Of a DNA stretch of 64,000 nucleotides, positions 9,629-17,851 are shown one piece after another. The notes under the pieces were generated by a model. The model worked only from the letters and a program-made list of their open reading frames with translations, was not told the origin of the DNA and ran no database searches. The stretch is from Chryseobacterium defluvii (GTDB lineage Bacteria > Bacteroidota > Bacteroidia > Flavobacteriales > Weeksellaceae): assembly GCF_014204415.1 (NCBI RefSeq), contig NZ_JACHLE010000005.1, forward strand, positions 187,145-251,144, read 5' to 3'. Numbering within the stretch: the stretch's first letter is position 1; each line of letters starts with the position of its first letter. Made by a program: the position numbers and the translations under genes.

Positions 9629-9701
9629 TGACCTGGCTGGGATTCGAACCCAGGACCCATACATTAAAAGTGTATTGCTCTACCAGCTGAGCTACCAGGT
9701 C
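9629..9701 (-). tRNA. tRNA-Lys (anticodon TTT)
   Basis: A complete cloverleaf of 73 nt on the minus strand. The acceptor arms are GACCTGG/CCAGGTC with discriminator A. The D-loop contains AGCTCAGCTGGTAGAGC, the anticodon loop CTTTTAA and the T-arm GGTTCGAATCC. CCA is not encoded. It is identical to the copy at 9896-9968. Confidence 0.97.
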
Positions 9702-9776
9702 GGTCTCACAATTAATAATGATAAATATAAAATTATTTTTTAATTTATCACCATTTAATTATAATTTTTTCTGCAG

Positions 9777-9859
9777 TGCCTGCGACTGGACTCGAACCAG
9801 CACATCCTTAGGAAACCACCCCCTCAAGATGGCGTGTCTACCAATTTCACCACGCAGGC
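9777..9859 (-). tRNA. tRNA-Leu (anticodon GAG)
   Basis: A class II tRNA of 83 nt on the minus strand. The acceptor arms are GCCTGCG/CGCAGGC with discriminator A. The anticodon stem-loop is CCATC-TTGAGGG-GGTGG. A variable arm and the T-arm GGTTCGAGTCC are present. No encoded CCA. Confidence 0.95.
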
Positions 9860-9895
9860 AAAAAAAAACATAATTGCTTATGAATTTTTTGCTTG

Positions 9896-9968
9896 TGACC
9901 TGGCTGGGATTCGAACCCAGGACCCATACATTAAAAGTGTATTGCTCTACCAGCTGAGCTACCAGGTC
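9896..9968 (-). tRNA. tRNA-Lys (anticodon TTT), second identical copy
   Basis: Base-for-base the same as the tRNA-Lys at 9629-9701. It is first in the Lys-Leu-Lys cluster read from the promoter at about 10023-10051. CCA is not encoded. Confidence 0.97.
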
Positions 9969-10022
9969 GGCCACTTGTACAAACGGTTTTCATTGAAATA
10001 ATGTCCTCCGTTTTAAGTGGTG

Positions 10023-10051
10023 CAAAGATATGACTTTTTTTATTTTCTCAA
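10023..10051 (-). promoter_or_regulatory. Promoter of the tRNA cluster (-33 TTG, -7 TATCTTTG)
   Basis: On the minus strand, TTG at 10051-10049 is followed after 18 bp by TATCTTTG at 10030-10023. This is a good match to the flavobacterial TTG-n(~19)-TAnnTTTG promoter. It lies 54 bp upstream of the first tRNA-Lys. Confidence 0.55.
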
Positions 10052-10083
10052 AACTTTTTCGCAAATTTGTTTAAATTTTTATC

Positions 10084-10599
10084 ATGATAATTTCACTGGT
10101 CGGATATATGGGAAGTGGCAAATCACACATTTCCAAAATTTTAAGCGAAAAATTGAATTTTAAATTGATTGACCTTGATAAAGAGATTTCCAGAAGAAAC
10201 AAGCTAACCATCCCGGAAATTTTCGAAAAAAAGGGTGAAATCTACTTTAGAAAGCTGGAAAGGGAAACTTTGGAAGAAATCCTGGCAACCCAGGAAAATA
10301 TCATATTAAGCCTTGGCGGCGGAACTCCTGTCTATTATAATAATATGGAGATCATTAATCATAATTCCAAAAGTGTTTTTCTAAAGGCTTCCGTGAATAC
10401 GTTATCGGAAAGGCTTTCAAAGCAAAAGGAGAAAAGACCGCTAATTGCCAATATCCCGGATGAAAACCTTCCTGAATTTGTTGCCAAACATTTATTCGAA
10501 AGAAATATATTTTACAACAAGGCACAATTCAGTGTGAATACGGATCTGCGTACCCCTGAGGATATCGTGAACGAGATCATTGAAAAATTATATTTATAG
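10084..10599 (+). CDS. aroK: Shikimate kinase
   Basis: 171 residues, the usual length. It has the Walker A motif GYMGSGKS (about residues 7-14), the shikimate-binding LIDLDKEI, the central LSLGGGTPV and the lid region with KRPL. It phosphorylates shikimate at the 3-OH in aromatic amino acid synthesis. It is convergent with the S4 gene and overlaps it by 6 bp, so the two stop codons sit side by side (TTATAG). It stands alone. Confidence 0.96.
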   Translation: MIISLVGYMGSGKSHISKILSEKLNFKLIDLDKEISRRNKLTIPEIFEKKGEIYFRKLERETLEEILATQENIILSLGGGTPVYYNNMEIINHNSKSVFLKASVNTLSERLSKQKEKRPLIANIPDENLPEFVAKHLFERNIFYNKAQFSVNTDLRTPEDIVNEIIEKLYL

Positions 10600-11037
10600 G
10601 TCACCTTCCTTTTCATTCGCCTCATCATTTTCACCAAAAAAATCATCCCAATCCGTAAAATCCGATTCGATATCGTTCTCTACATAATCATCCATATCCC
10701 TTCTGTCTTTTTTGGTTGGTCTTCCTTCGCCTTTGTTCCTGTAATAGTCCTGGGACATCCTGCGTAATTTCAGTAGCTCATACTGTTCTTTATCCGTTAC
10801 ATCCCTGATATGAAGCGAAACCAGTTTGGCTCCTATCCTGCTTTTCGGGATCTGTATCACTTTAATTTTATAGTCGATCTGATTTTTACGGATCTTAATC
10901 ACATCGCCCTCCTTCACTTCCTTAGAAGATTTTACTACAGAATCCGCTATAGAAACTCTGTTCTTTTTAATCTCTTCAGATGCAATGCTTCTCGTCTTAT
11001 AAAAACGAATACTCCATAAAAATTTATCTATTCTCAT
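10594..11037 (-). CDS. S4-domain RNA-binding protein (Hsp15/ribosome-associated family)
   Basis: 147 residues. The N-terminal S4 fold starts MRIDKFLWSIRFYKTRSIAS, then NRVSIADSVVKSSKEVKEGD. A KRR-rich stretch (about residues 105-115) and a very acidic tail follow. Hsp15-like proteins bind 23S rRNA or stalled 50S subunits. The acidic C-terminus is longer than in E. coli Hsp15. The gene is divergent from the lipoprotein gene at 11093 and convergent with aroK. Confidence 0.85.
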   Translation of the reverse strand: MRIDKFLWSIRFYKTRSIASEEIKKNRVSIADSVVKSSKEVKEGDVIKIRKNQIDYKIKVIQIPKSRIGAKLVSLHIRDVTDKEQYELLKLRRMSQDYYRNKGEGRPTKKDRRDMDDYVENDIESDFTDWDDFFGENDEANEKEGDL

Positions 11038-11046
11038 ATTTTTTTA

Positions 11047-11054
11047 TACTTTTG
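11047..11054 (+). promoter_or_regulatory. Putative -7 element for the 11093 lipoprotein gene
   Basis: TACTTTTG fits TAnnTTTG and sits 38 bp before the ATG. The matching -33 region would fall inside the divergent S4 gene, where no clear TTG is seen. Confidence 0.4.
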
Positions 11055-11092
11055 CCGTTATATTATTTGTAAAGTAATTAAAGTTTTTTGAA

Positions 11093-11851
11093 ATGAAAAA
11101 AATATTTTTATATATCCTTGCAGGATCACTGTGTTTTTCTGCCTGTAAGAAAGATAATGACGAGGAAGAAGTATACCAGGAGCCTGAAGATGTGGCAGTA
11201 CAAAACGATTACGACAATCAGTCCATTCAGAAATTCATGAATGATAACTATCTGGATGCTCAGGGAAATATAAAAGCTTTCAGCAGTTCGGATACCTCTG
11301 ATGATAATGAAAAAAAATTGTCCCAGCTTAATCCGATAACCTTATCATCAGGTGTTATATATATTGTAAGACCGGGTGCACAGCCTGTGGATATTGACCC
11401 TACTACTCCGGGAACTCCCATAGCTGCTAAAGATGTGATCAGGGTAATGATGAAATCCAAAACCTACGTAGCGGCCAATACTAACGGAAATGTAGCGTTT
11501 GCTTCAAGTGTGGATTTTTTCAATACTATTGATGGTACAGGTTCTCCGGCTGTAGACCCTATGTACTATTATGTGAAGGAAAAAGTATTAACCAATGCTT
11601 CAACGGATGCCGCAAAGCAAAGAAGCTATTATGAGATAGAAGGTTTTCAGGAAGCTTTACAGAAATTCAAAGCTTTTAACCTTGACAATGGAGCTGCCTA
11701 TAATTTACAAGGGGTGATCATTGTACCATCCAGAGCGGCTTTCGCAAGAGATGCCCATTATAATTATACGGGTTATTCTTTCAGAAACAGAACTTTTGTA
11801 TTTAACTTCCAGGTGTATAAAACAGAAACAAGACCTGCAGACCAGTATTAA
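11093..11851 (+). CDS. Hypothetical lipoprotein
   Basis: 252 residues. A lipoprotein signal (MKKIFLYILAGSLCFSAC) has its lipobox Cys at about residue 18. An acidic linker (DNDEEEVYQEPEDV) and a globular region follow. Parts of it (a G-x-I-Y-x-V stretch, then late YYEIEGFQEALQKF) are reminiscent of lipid-anchored FKBP-like proteins of Bacteroidetes. I see no firm FKBP signature, so the fold is open. It is followed by a strong bidirectional terminator. Confidence 0.7.
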   Translation: MKKIFLYILAGSLCFSACKKDNDEEEVYQEPEDVAVQNDYDNQSIQKFMNDNYLDAQGNIKAFSSSDTSDDNEKKLSQLNPITLSSGVIYIVRPGAQPVDIDPTTPGTPIAAKDVIRVMMKSKTYVAANTNGNVAFASSVDFFNTIDGTGSPAVDPMYYYVKEKVLTNASTDAAKQRSYYEIEGFQEALQKFKAFNLDNGAAYNLQGVIIVPSRAAFARDAHYNYTGYSFRNRTFVFNFQVYKTETRPADQY

Positions 11852-11867
11852 ATCAAAAACAGATAAC

Positions 11868-11898
11868 AAAAAGCCGCTTCAAATGAAGCGGCTTTTTT
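11868..11898. terminator. Bidirectional intrinsic terminator
   Basis: A 13-bp perfect stem (left arm AAAAAGCCGCTTC) with an AAAT loop lies between two convergent genes (stops at 11851 and 11906). A-run and T-run flank it, so it can work on both strands. Confidence 0.9.
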
Positions 11899-11905
11899 AT
11901 GGTAG

Positions 11906-13423
11906 CTAGTATTTTGCCTGTTGTTTCACATTCCCTAAAATATCCGGGAAATACAGATCCGAAAGATGGTCGAATTCGTCTCCTCTCATAAACATGGTGG
12001 CATCCACTTCATCATAAGAGCTTCTTCCTGCTGCTGCAATCAATTCATTACAGGTATGAAGGGTATTTTTATGAAAATGATATACCCTTTCGCTTTTATC
12101 TGTTACATCAAGGCCTTTAATGAGCATTTTATCCTGAGTCGCCACTCCCGTAGGGCAGTTATTCGAATTACATCTTAAAGCCTGAATGCAGCCTAACGAA
12201 AACATAAACCCTCTTGCATTGTTGCACATATCTGCTCCCATGGCTATCGCCCGTAAGATATCGAGGCTTGTAAGAACCTTCCCGCTGGCTATCACTCTTA
12301 GTTTATCTCTTAAATTATAGTTTTTAAGAGTTCTGTTCACAAAGATGAGGGCCGGCTCCAAGGGCATTCCCACCCCGTCTGAAAATTCCGGCGGTGCTGC
12401 TCCGGTTCCTCCTTCTGCCCCATCAACGGTGATAAAATCCGGGTAGATCTTCAATACATTCATCTGGACACAGATATCTTCAAATTCTTTAGTATCGCCA
12501 ATACAAAGTTTAAATCCTACAGGTTTACCTCCGGAAAGTTCTCTAAGTTGCTGCACAAATCTTAATAATCCCACCGCATCTGAAAAAGAGGAATGTGATG
12601 GCGGTGAGATAATAGTCATTCCGGGGGTTACATGGCGGATCTTTGCAATCTCAGGGGTATTTTTCACACCCGGTAAAACACCTCCGTGCCCCGGTTTTGC
12701 TCCCTGCGATAATTTAATCTCTACCATTTTCACATTGGGAAGGGTAGCATATTTTGCAAACAATTCGGCATTAAATTTCCCTTCGTTATCTCTGCACCCG
12801 AAATATCCTGTTCCAATCTGCCAGCAAAGGTCACCACCTTCCATATGGTAAGGCGAGATCCCTCCTTCTCCGGTATTATGATAAAAATTTCCTTTTTTGG
12901 CTCCCCGGTTCAATGAGATCTGAGCCCTGTCACTCAACGATCCGAAACTCATAGCCGAAATATTGAATAAAGAAGCATGATAAGGCTGAGTGCACTGCTC
13001 TCCTCCTACCCATACTCTCGGAAGTTCTTCCATAGGTGATTTGGCATAAATGGAATGCTTGATCCCTTCATATTTTCTATGATTAACTTCCAGTTGGGTT
13101 CCGAAAGCTACTGTATCACTCAGGTTTTTGGAGCGTCTGTATACAGCGGAACGCTGGTTTCTTGGGAACGGCTTCCCGTCTGTTTCCCTTTCGATGAAAT
13201 ACTGCTGCATTTCCGGGGAAATGCTTTCAAAAAAGTACCTGAAATACCCCACCACCGGGAAGTTCCTTAAAATAGCATGCCTTGATTGTGTCACATTATA
13301 AATTCCAATTGCATAAATGATCGTAAGCAAAACAGGAATCCACCAATCCGCCCTGATCAAAAAAGCAATTGCCCAGGCAACCACCAAAATAATAGCTCCC
13401 CAAAATAAAAATTTATCTCTCAT
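11906..13423 (-). CDS. FMN-binding glutamate synthase family protein (GltB central/FMN-domain-like)
   Basis: 505 residues. Two membrane helices lie at the N-terminus (about residues 4-45). A glutamate-synthase FMN/TIM-barrel domain follows, with FNISAMSFGSLS, KGNFYHNTGEGG, GAKPGHGGVLPG, VDGAEGGTGAAP and the three cysteines for an iron-sulfur cluster in CIQALRCNSNNCPTG. It lacks the glutaminase and GXGXG domains of full GltB, so it is not the standard enzyme. The physiological electron partner is unknown. A TATCTTTG box precedes it at 13447-13440. Confidence 0.88.
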   Translation of the reverse strand: MRDKFLFWGAIILVVAWAIAFLIRADWWIPVLLTIIYAIGIYNVTQSRHAILRNFPVVGYFRYFFESISPEMQQYFIERETDGKPFPRNQRSAVYRRSKNLSDTVAFGTQLEVNHRKYEGIKHSIYAKSPMEELPRVWVGGEQCTQPYHASLFNISAMSFGSLSDRAQISLNRGAKKGNFYHNTGEGGISPYHMEGGDLCWQIGTGYFGCRDNEGKFNAELFAKYATLPNVKMVEIKLSQGAKPGHGGVLPGVKNTPEIAKIRHVTPGMTIISPPSHSSFSDAVGLLRFVQQLRELSGGKPVGFKLCIGDTKEFEDICVQMNVLKIYPDFITVDGAEGGTGAAPPEFSDGVGMPLEPALIFVNRTLKNYNLRDKLRVIASGKVLTSLDILRAIAMGADMCNNARGFMFSLGCIQALRCNSNNCPTGVATQDKMLIKGLDVTDKSERVYHFHKNTLHTCNELIAAAGRSSYDEVDATMFMRGDEFDHLSDLYFPDILGNVKQQAKY

Positions 13424-13439
13424 CTGTCATAATTTTTAT

Positions 13440-13447
13440 CAAAGATA
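13440..13447 (-). promoter_or_regulatory. Putative -7 element for the GltB-like gene
   Basis: TATCTTTG on the minus strand, 16 bp before the ATG at 13423. The nearest upstream TTG is 27 bp away, which is longer than usual. Confidence 0.4.
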
Positions 13448-13535
13448 GAAATTGCAGAGGATTTTAGGGTGGTTCAAGCCGTTAAAAATCCAACTGGCAT
13501 TTTATATTAAGTACTATATTTTTCTAAAACTTTTG

Positions 13536-13543
13536 TATATTTG
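13536..13543 (+). promoter_or_regulatory. Putative -7 element for the STING-like gene
   Basis: TATATTTG fits TAnnTTTG. It lies 39 bp before the ATG at 13583 and covers the in-frame TTG at 13541. This argues against that TTG as the start codon. Confidence 0.4.
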
Positions 13544-13582
13544 GTTACTTTACTAATCACCATTTTACAACAAATTAAATAT

Positions 13583-14134
13583 ATGATTGAACTTATTGGG
13601 TTTATAATGGGTGCAATATGTTTTCCTATAACTATTTTTGCATTTTATTTTCAAATTCGAGGTTTAAAGAGAATAAACAGACGATTTGCGAAAATTCTGG
13701 CATGGACATATTATCACAATTTTCTGAATAAGGTAATAGCATCAATAATTTCAGAACAAAATATAATAATTAATATTGACAGTGTAGAACACACTTTTGC
13801 ACTTGACAAAATTACTATTGAAATAAGAATTCCTTTATCAATAAAAACAACAGATGAAAGGAAAATTAAAAATCCAATTAACCTAAAAATCTCCGAGTAT
13901 AATTTTGTTTTAGATTTCAATTATAATAAAGAAGAAAATTCAATAACCATTATTGAATTTCCAAATATTTTTACAGCACTTACAAGGTTTTACAAAACAG
14001 AAGAAAAGAATGATGAGTCCATTGAAATATATAAAGAAGCAAAACTTTTTAAAGATTCATTAGAAAAATTAATAGATAAAGATTTTAAGAATGTTGCCTA
14101 TCCTAAGATAAAAATTTTACTTGTAGAAGATTAA
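13583..14134 (+). CDS. Membrane-anchored STING-like protein (prokaryotic STING, TM-STING type)
   Basis: 183 residues from the ATG at 13583. The in-frame TTG at 13541 sits in a -7 box. One hydrophobic helix spans about residues 4-25. The rest resembles the cyclic-dinucleotide-binding domain of STING: LAWTYYHNFL (39-48) against human LAWSYYIGYL, a strand ending IPL (83-85) against LPL, EFPNIFTAL (125-133) against EYATPLQTL, and EAKLFKDSLEKL (152-163) against EQAKLFCRTLEDIL. Order and spacing agree along the whole domain. Bacterial STINGs are CBASS effectors, fused to TIR or to membrane helices in Bacteroidetes. No CD-NTase gene adjoins it. The human comparison is from memory. The gene is very AT-rich, which suggests transfer. 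Confidence 0.72.
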   Translation: MIELIGFIMGAICFPITIFAFYFQIRGLKRINRRFAKILAWTYYHNFLNKVIASIISEQNIIINIDSVEHTFALDKITIEIRIPLSIKTTDERKIKNPINLKISEYNFVLDFNYNKEENSITIIEFPNIFTALTRFYKTEEKNDESIEIYKEAKLFKDSLEKLIDKDFKNVAYPKIKILLVED

Positions 14135-14250
14135 TCCTAACCATTAACACTGTATACAAACTTGAAATTTTTACTCCGAGGCCAACCCAAAAGCAAAATA
14201 ATAGAAACTTCTACACAATCACATAAAAAACATTAATCGCAATTAAACAA

Positions 14251-14499
14251 ATGGAACAAAAAGACTGGACAGAATTAAGCGACGAGGAATTATTGCAGGA
14301 ACAAAAAAAGGCGAAATCGAAAAATATAATCAATGGATTTCTTATTGGATTTTTGATAGGGGTTGCAGTATATAGCACAGTAAAAAACGGTATTGGATTT
14401 TTTACATTTTTCCCTTTGTTTTTTGCTTATCTTGCATTCAGCCACATCAAAAAAGACAAAACATTAGAAAAGGAATTAAAATCTCGTAATTTAAAGTAA
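14251..14499 (+). CDS. Small membrane protein, function unknown
   Basis: 82 residues. A charged N-terminus (WTELSDEELLQEQKKAKSK) is followed by two membrane helices (about 30-47 and 50-66) and a Lys-rich C-terminus. Small proteins of this build are common in Flavobacteriia and have no known role. It lies 116 bp after the STING-like gene and 3 bp before DUF3667. A link to the latter is likely; a link to STING is unproven. Confidence 0.7.
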   Translation: MEQKDWTELSDEELLQEQKKAKSKNIINGFLIGFLIGVAVYSTVKNGIGFFTFFPLFFAYLAFSHIKKDKTLEKELKSRNLK

Positions 14500-14502
14500 A
14501 GA

Positions 14503-15297
14503 ATGGCGGAAAATTGTCAGAATTGCAATGAAACAATTACAGCAAGTTTTTGTAGTCACTGCGGACAGAAAAAATATAAACGAATCGACAAAAAATATAT
14601 TTGGGATGAAATTCAATATACAATTCTTCATACCAACAAAGGTTTTTTGTATTCTGTAAAAAACATTCTCAAAAATCCGGGAAAAACAGCAAAAGAATAT
14701 ATTGACGGAAACAGGGTAAACCATTACAAACCTATTCTGCTTGTATTTGTTTTGAGTGGAATTGCTACTTTTATTTCCTACAAGATTCTGAACTTAAAAG
14801 AAGTGATGAGTGCATACTTTTCGCAGCAGCACCTCAACTCAAATTTTATGAACGATATGATGTCGCTCATGTCAAGCTACAATTCTATATTAATGCTTTT
14901 ACTTGTACCTTTTTTTGCTCTGACAACCAAAATTGCTTTTAGAAAATGGGGGCATAATTATTATGAACATGTGGTGATGAATGCTTACATTTTGTCATTT
15001 TACACATTGGTCAGTATTATTTTAGTGTATCCTATTATGTTTATTTTCAGGCATTCGCCTAATGCCTTTTTTACCATAACACAGCTTTCAGCTTTACTGA
15101 TCCCCCTAATACTGGTTTGGTTTTTCAGAGAATTTTATAAGGCTCGGTCATTGAAATCCATTATTTTTAGGGTAATAGGAGTTTTGGGATTGACTATTTT
15201 AGGATACTTGCTTTTATTAGTATTTGTTGGAGTGGCGGGTGCTGTTTTCTCCATACTGAAAGGTCCTGAATCATTGGAATACTTAAAATCAAAATAA
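14503..15297 (+). CDS. DUF3667 family membrane protein
   Basis: 264 residues. The N-terminal zinc-ribbon-like cysteines are CQNCNETITASFCSHCGQ (about residues 4-21). A DUF3667-type segment with HTNKGFLYSVKNILKNPGKTAKEYIDGNR follows, then about five membrane helices. The function is unknown. It starts 3 bp after the 82-residue membrane protein gene, so they are probably co-transcribed. Confidence 0.88.
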   Translation: MAENCQNCNETITASFCSHCGQKKYKRIDKKYIWDEIQYTILHTNKGFLYSVKNILKNPGKTAKEYIDGNRVNHYKPILLVFVLSGIATFISYKILNLKEVMSAYFSQQHLNSNFMNDMMSLMSSYNSILMLLLVPFFALTTKIAFRKWGHNYYEHVVMNAYILSFYTLVSIILVYPIMFIFRHSPNAFFTITQLSALLIPLILVWFFREFYKARSLKSIIFRVIGVLGLTILGYLLLLVFVGVAGAVFSILKGPESLEYLKSK

Positions 15298-15439
15298 GAA
15301 AAGTAAACCTGGCTCACAAAAAGTCGCTATAGGTAGGTGAAGTACGAATCTTCGATTGAATATTCGTAATAATCCGCCTTTTAGCTTCAATTTTCTGTGA
15401 AAAAACTTCTATATTTACCAGAAACCAATTACCAAAGTA

Positions 15440-16195
15440 ATGATACCATCTTTTTTAGCCGAATTTAAAAATGAACTTGAAAAGTTCAGGCTTGAATGCA
15501 TCAAGATAAAGGCAACACCAATCAGTAAAGACGAAAACTTAACATTTACCCAAAGTAAGTTTTTAGGAAAGCCTTATTTGCCGATCACATCAGAATACCC
15601 AAAAGATGAGCTGGGAAATCCTATGATACTTTTAGCACAAATCAACTTTGCGGAAATGCCTCAACTCGAAAATTATCCGACTGAAGGGATTTTACAATTT
15701 TTCATATCCCCTACGGAGTGGTATGATATGACCGACTATAAAATTCTTTTTCACTCAACCATAGAAAATGAATACCAGACAGATTTCTCTTTCTTAACGG
15801 AGAAACTGTATGAAGAAAGCCCGGTATATTGTGAGCATACATTGGCTTTTACAAAAGCCATTGATTATGGAGGATATGAAGATCTGAGGTTTGATATGAA
15901 CTTTAATGGTAAATATTATTATGATTTTCAAGAAGACCTGACGGACGAACAAAAAGAAGAAATGGATCATCTTCTTGACGGAACAGGACATAAGATTGGC
16001 GGATATGCCTATTTCACACAAGGGGATCCAAGGGACTACGAAAAAGATAAAGATGAAGAAATTTTACTGTTACAAATAGATACTGATGATGAAATTATGT
16101 TTGGTGATTCAGGTGTTGGAAATTTATTCATCAGCCTAAAAAGTTTAAAAGAAAAAGATTTTGGCCAGGCGTGGTTTAATTGGGATTGTTGCTAA
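15440..16195 (+). CDS. YwqG/DUF1963 family protein
   Basis: 251 residues. The hallmark segment is SKFLGKPYLPITSEYPKDELGNPM, then LAQINFAEMP, LQFFIS and GHKIGGYAYFTQGDPR. It ends with DSGVGNLFISLKSL and W-rich residues. This matches the DUF1963 (YwqG) family, cytosolic proteins of unknown role. The start fits the alignment and no signal peptide is present. It stands alone in an AT-rich accessory stretch. Confidence 0.88.
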   Translation: MIPSFLAEFKNELEKFRLECIKIKATPISKDENLTFTQSKFLGKPYLPITSEYPKDELGNPMILLAQINFAEMPQLENYPTEGILQFFISPTEWYDMTDYKILFHSTIENEYQTDFSFLTEKLYEESPVYCEHTLAFTKAIDYGGYEDLRFDMNFNGKYYYDFQEDLTDEQKEEMDHLLDGTGHKIGGYAYFTQGDPRDYEKDKDEEILLLQIDTDDEIMFGDSGVGNLFISLKSLKEKDFGQAWFNWDCC

Positions 16196-16343
16196 TAAGA
16201 AACTATTCCCTAATACAACACAAAATAAAGAATTGAAATTTAAATTAACAATTCTCTCCGGTTTTACCACCATTGCTTTCAATCCTGTATTTTATTTTTC
16301 ATTAAATTAGTTCCATTGTACTAAAATAAGCCCCAAAACTGAT

Positions 16344-16985
16344 ATGAAACTCTCCTCAAAAGCAGAAAATATCCTCAGCCGGATCGATAATAAAACCAAA
16401 CTAGGCGACTTGCGGACAATGGCAAAGGATATTAAAAAAGATCATGATCTGGCTATGGAACTATGGTCGACAGGAGAATTCCTACCCAGGCAATTAGCCA
16501 TATTAATTATGGACAACAAGGTGCTTTTACAAGACGTGATTGATAAGCTTGGCAAGGATATGCAGGCTCACTCTTTTGATGAACGGAATCAATTGATGGA
16601 TTGGTTAATGGCTAATCAGCTCACGAAAGATAAAAAGACCATTGCACTCATCGGATCATGGGAAAATAGCCCTTTCCCTCTTCAAAGACGGGTTTTCTGG
16701 TATTACCAGGGTAGATTAAGATGGGTTGGGCAGGCACCTCCCGACAATACCGCAAATCTGCTTTCTGCAATAGAAGCCCATATTATGAAGGAAGAGCCGG
16801 AGGTTCAATGGGCCATGAATTTTACTACCGGCTGGATTGGTGTTTATGATGAACAATATCGGACACGCTGTATTTCATTGGGCGAGAAAACGGGCCTTTA
16901 CAAAGATGAAATGGTCTCAAAAGGATGTACTCCCAGTTATTTGCCGGAATTTATTGCCATTGAAGTTGATAAACGAAAAAAATAA
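16344..16985 (+). CDS. DNA alkylation repair protein (AlkD-like)
   Basis: 213 residues, all-helical. It matches the AlkD/HEAT-repeat glycosylase family of Bacteroidetes: LGDLRTMAKDIKKDHDLAMELW, then LAILIMDN, MDWLMAN, SPFPLQRRVFWYYQGRLRW and VQWAMNFTTGWIGV. These enzymes remove alkylated purines. Whether this branch is catalytic cannot be told here. Neighbours are unrelated. Confidence 0.8.
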   Translation: MKLSSKAENILSRIDNKTKLGDLRTMAKDIKKDHDLAMELWSTGEFLPRQLAILIMDNKVLLQDVIDKLGKDMQAHSFDERNQLMDWLMANQLTKDKKTIALIGSWENSPFPLQRRVFWYYQGRLRWVGQAPPDNTANLLSAIEAHIMKEEPEVQWAMNFTTGWIGVYDEQYRTRCISLGEKTGLYKDEMVSKGCTPSYLPEFIAIEVDKRKK

Positions 16986-17019
16986 TTAAGCTACTTTACA
17001 CACTGTCAATCAAACCGTT

Positions 17020-17805
17020 ATGCATCACTTTATGAAACCATTATTAACATTAATAATTACATTTTTTTGCACAGCAACTGTTTACGCTGATTGTGCAGGA
17101 ACAGGACTTTGGATATTTCCAAGTAGAGAAACCATCAAGCAGAACTCTGTTTTCATCCTTGATGGTTATGCAGAAAGTCAAAACGTGATTTTAGGGCTTA
17201 ACAAGAAACATAACATTTATTTAAAAAGTGGTTCTAAAAAAATAAAACTGTTGGTTACTGAAATCTGTGTTGGAGAATTTTATTTGACTCAAGCCGTATT
17301 GAAACCGGAAACAAAACTGGAAGCAGGACTTGAATATACAATGTATATTGACAATTTACCTGAATACGAAGACTTCAATAAATACAATGCAGCAACCCAC
17401 AAATATGAGCCTGTAACCTATAAGGTAACTGCTGAAAATGATACTGAAAAACCACAAATTCCGGAAAAACCAAAAGAATTAAAAAAAACACTTGTTCATT
17501 ATGGTTGTGGCCCGTCTACTCATGTTGTTTTTAGTAACCCGGCAAAAGACAAATCAGACATAATTGTTAAGACAACAGTAAAGAATTTAAAAACAGGAAA
17601 AGAAACTACTTATTACATTGAACCTGATGGAAAGGAGATAAGAGTTGGACATGGGATGTGTTCAGGAGCATTTAAATTTGATGACAATAATAATTACGAA
17701 GTTGAATTTTCGTTTATGGACGCATCAGGCAACCTGAAAGTTTGGACCGGTGAAAGAATAAAATTCACTAAACCGACAAAAGAAACGAATCACGACAACG
17801 AATAG
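17020..17805 (+). CDS. Secreted protein of unknown function
   Basis: 261 residues from the ATG at 17020. The in-frame ATG at 17032 gives a cleaner signal peptide (MKPLLTLIITFFCTATVYA) and may be the true start. The mature part starts DCAGTGLWIFPS. It reads as two beta-sandwich-like modules joined by a Pro/Lys/Glu linker (EKPQIPEKPKELKK, about 147-160). The cysteines (mature Cys1, CVGEF, GCGPS, GMCSG) could form disulfides. I recognise no family. Confidence 0.7.
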   Translation: MHHFMKPLLTLIITFFCTATVYADCAGTGLWIFPSRETIKQNSVFILDGYAESQNVILGLNKKHNIYLKSGSKKIKLLVTEICVGEFYLTQAVLKPETKLEAGLEYTMYIDNLPEYEDFNKYNAATHKYEPVTYKVTAENDTEKPQIPEKPKELKKTLVHYGCGPSTHVVFSNPAKDKSDIIVKTTVKNLKTGKETTYYIEPDGKEIRVGHGMCSGAFKFDDNNNYEVEFSFMDASGNLKVWTGERIKFTKPTKETNHDNE

Positions 17806-17851
17806 AAAAGCTGCACTTTAAATTAAATTCGAATCGGAATTTTCAATTCAA

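Noticed and set aside
13583-15297. Complete CBASS operon around the STING-like gene
   Set aside because: No nucleotidyltransferase motif (GS...DxD) is found in any neighbouring gene, so only the effector-like protein is claimed.
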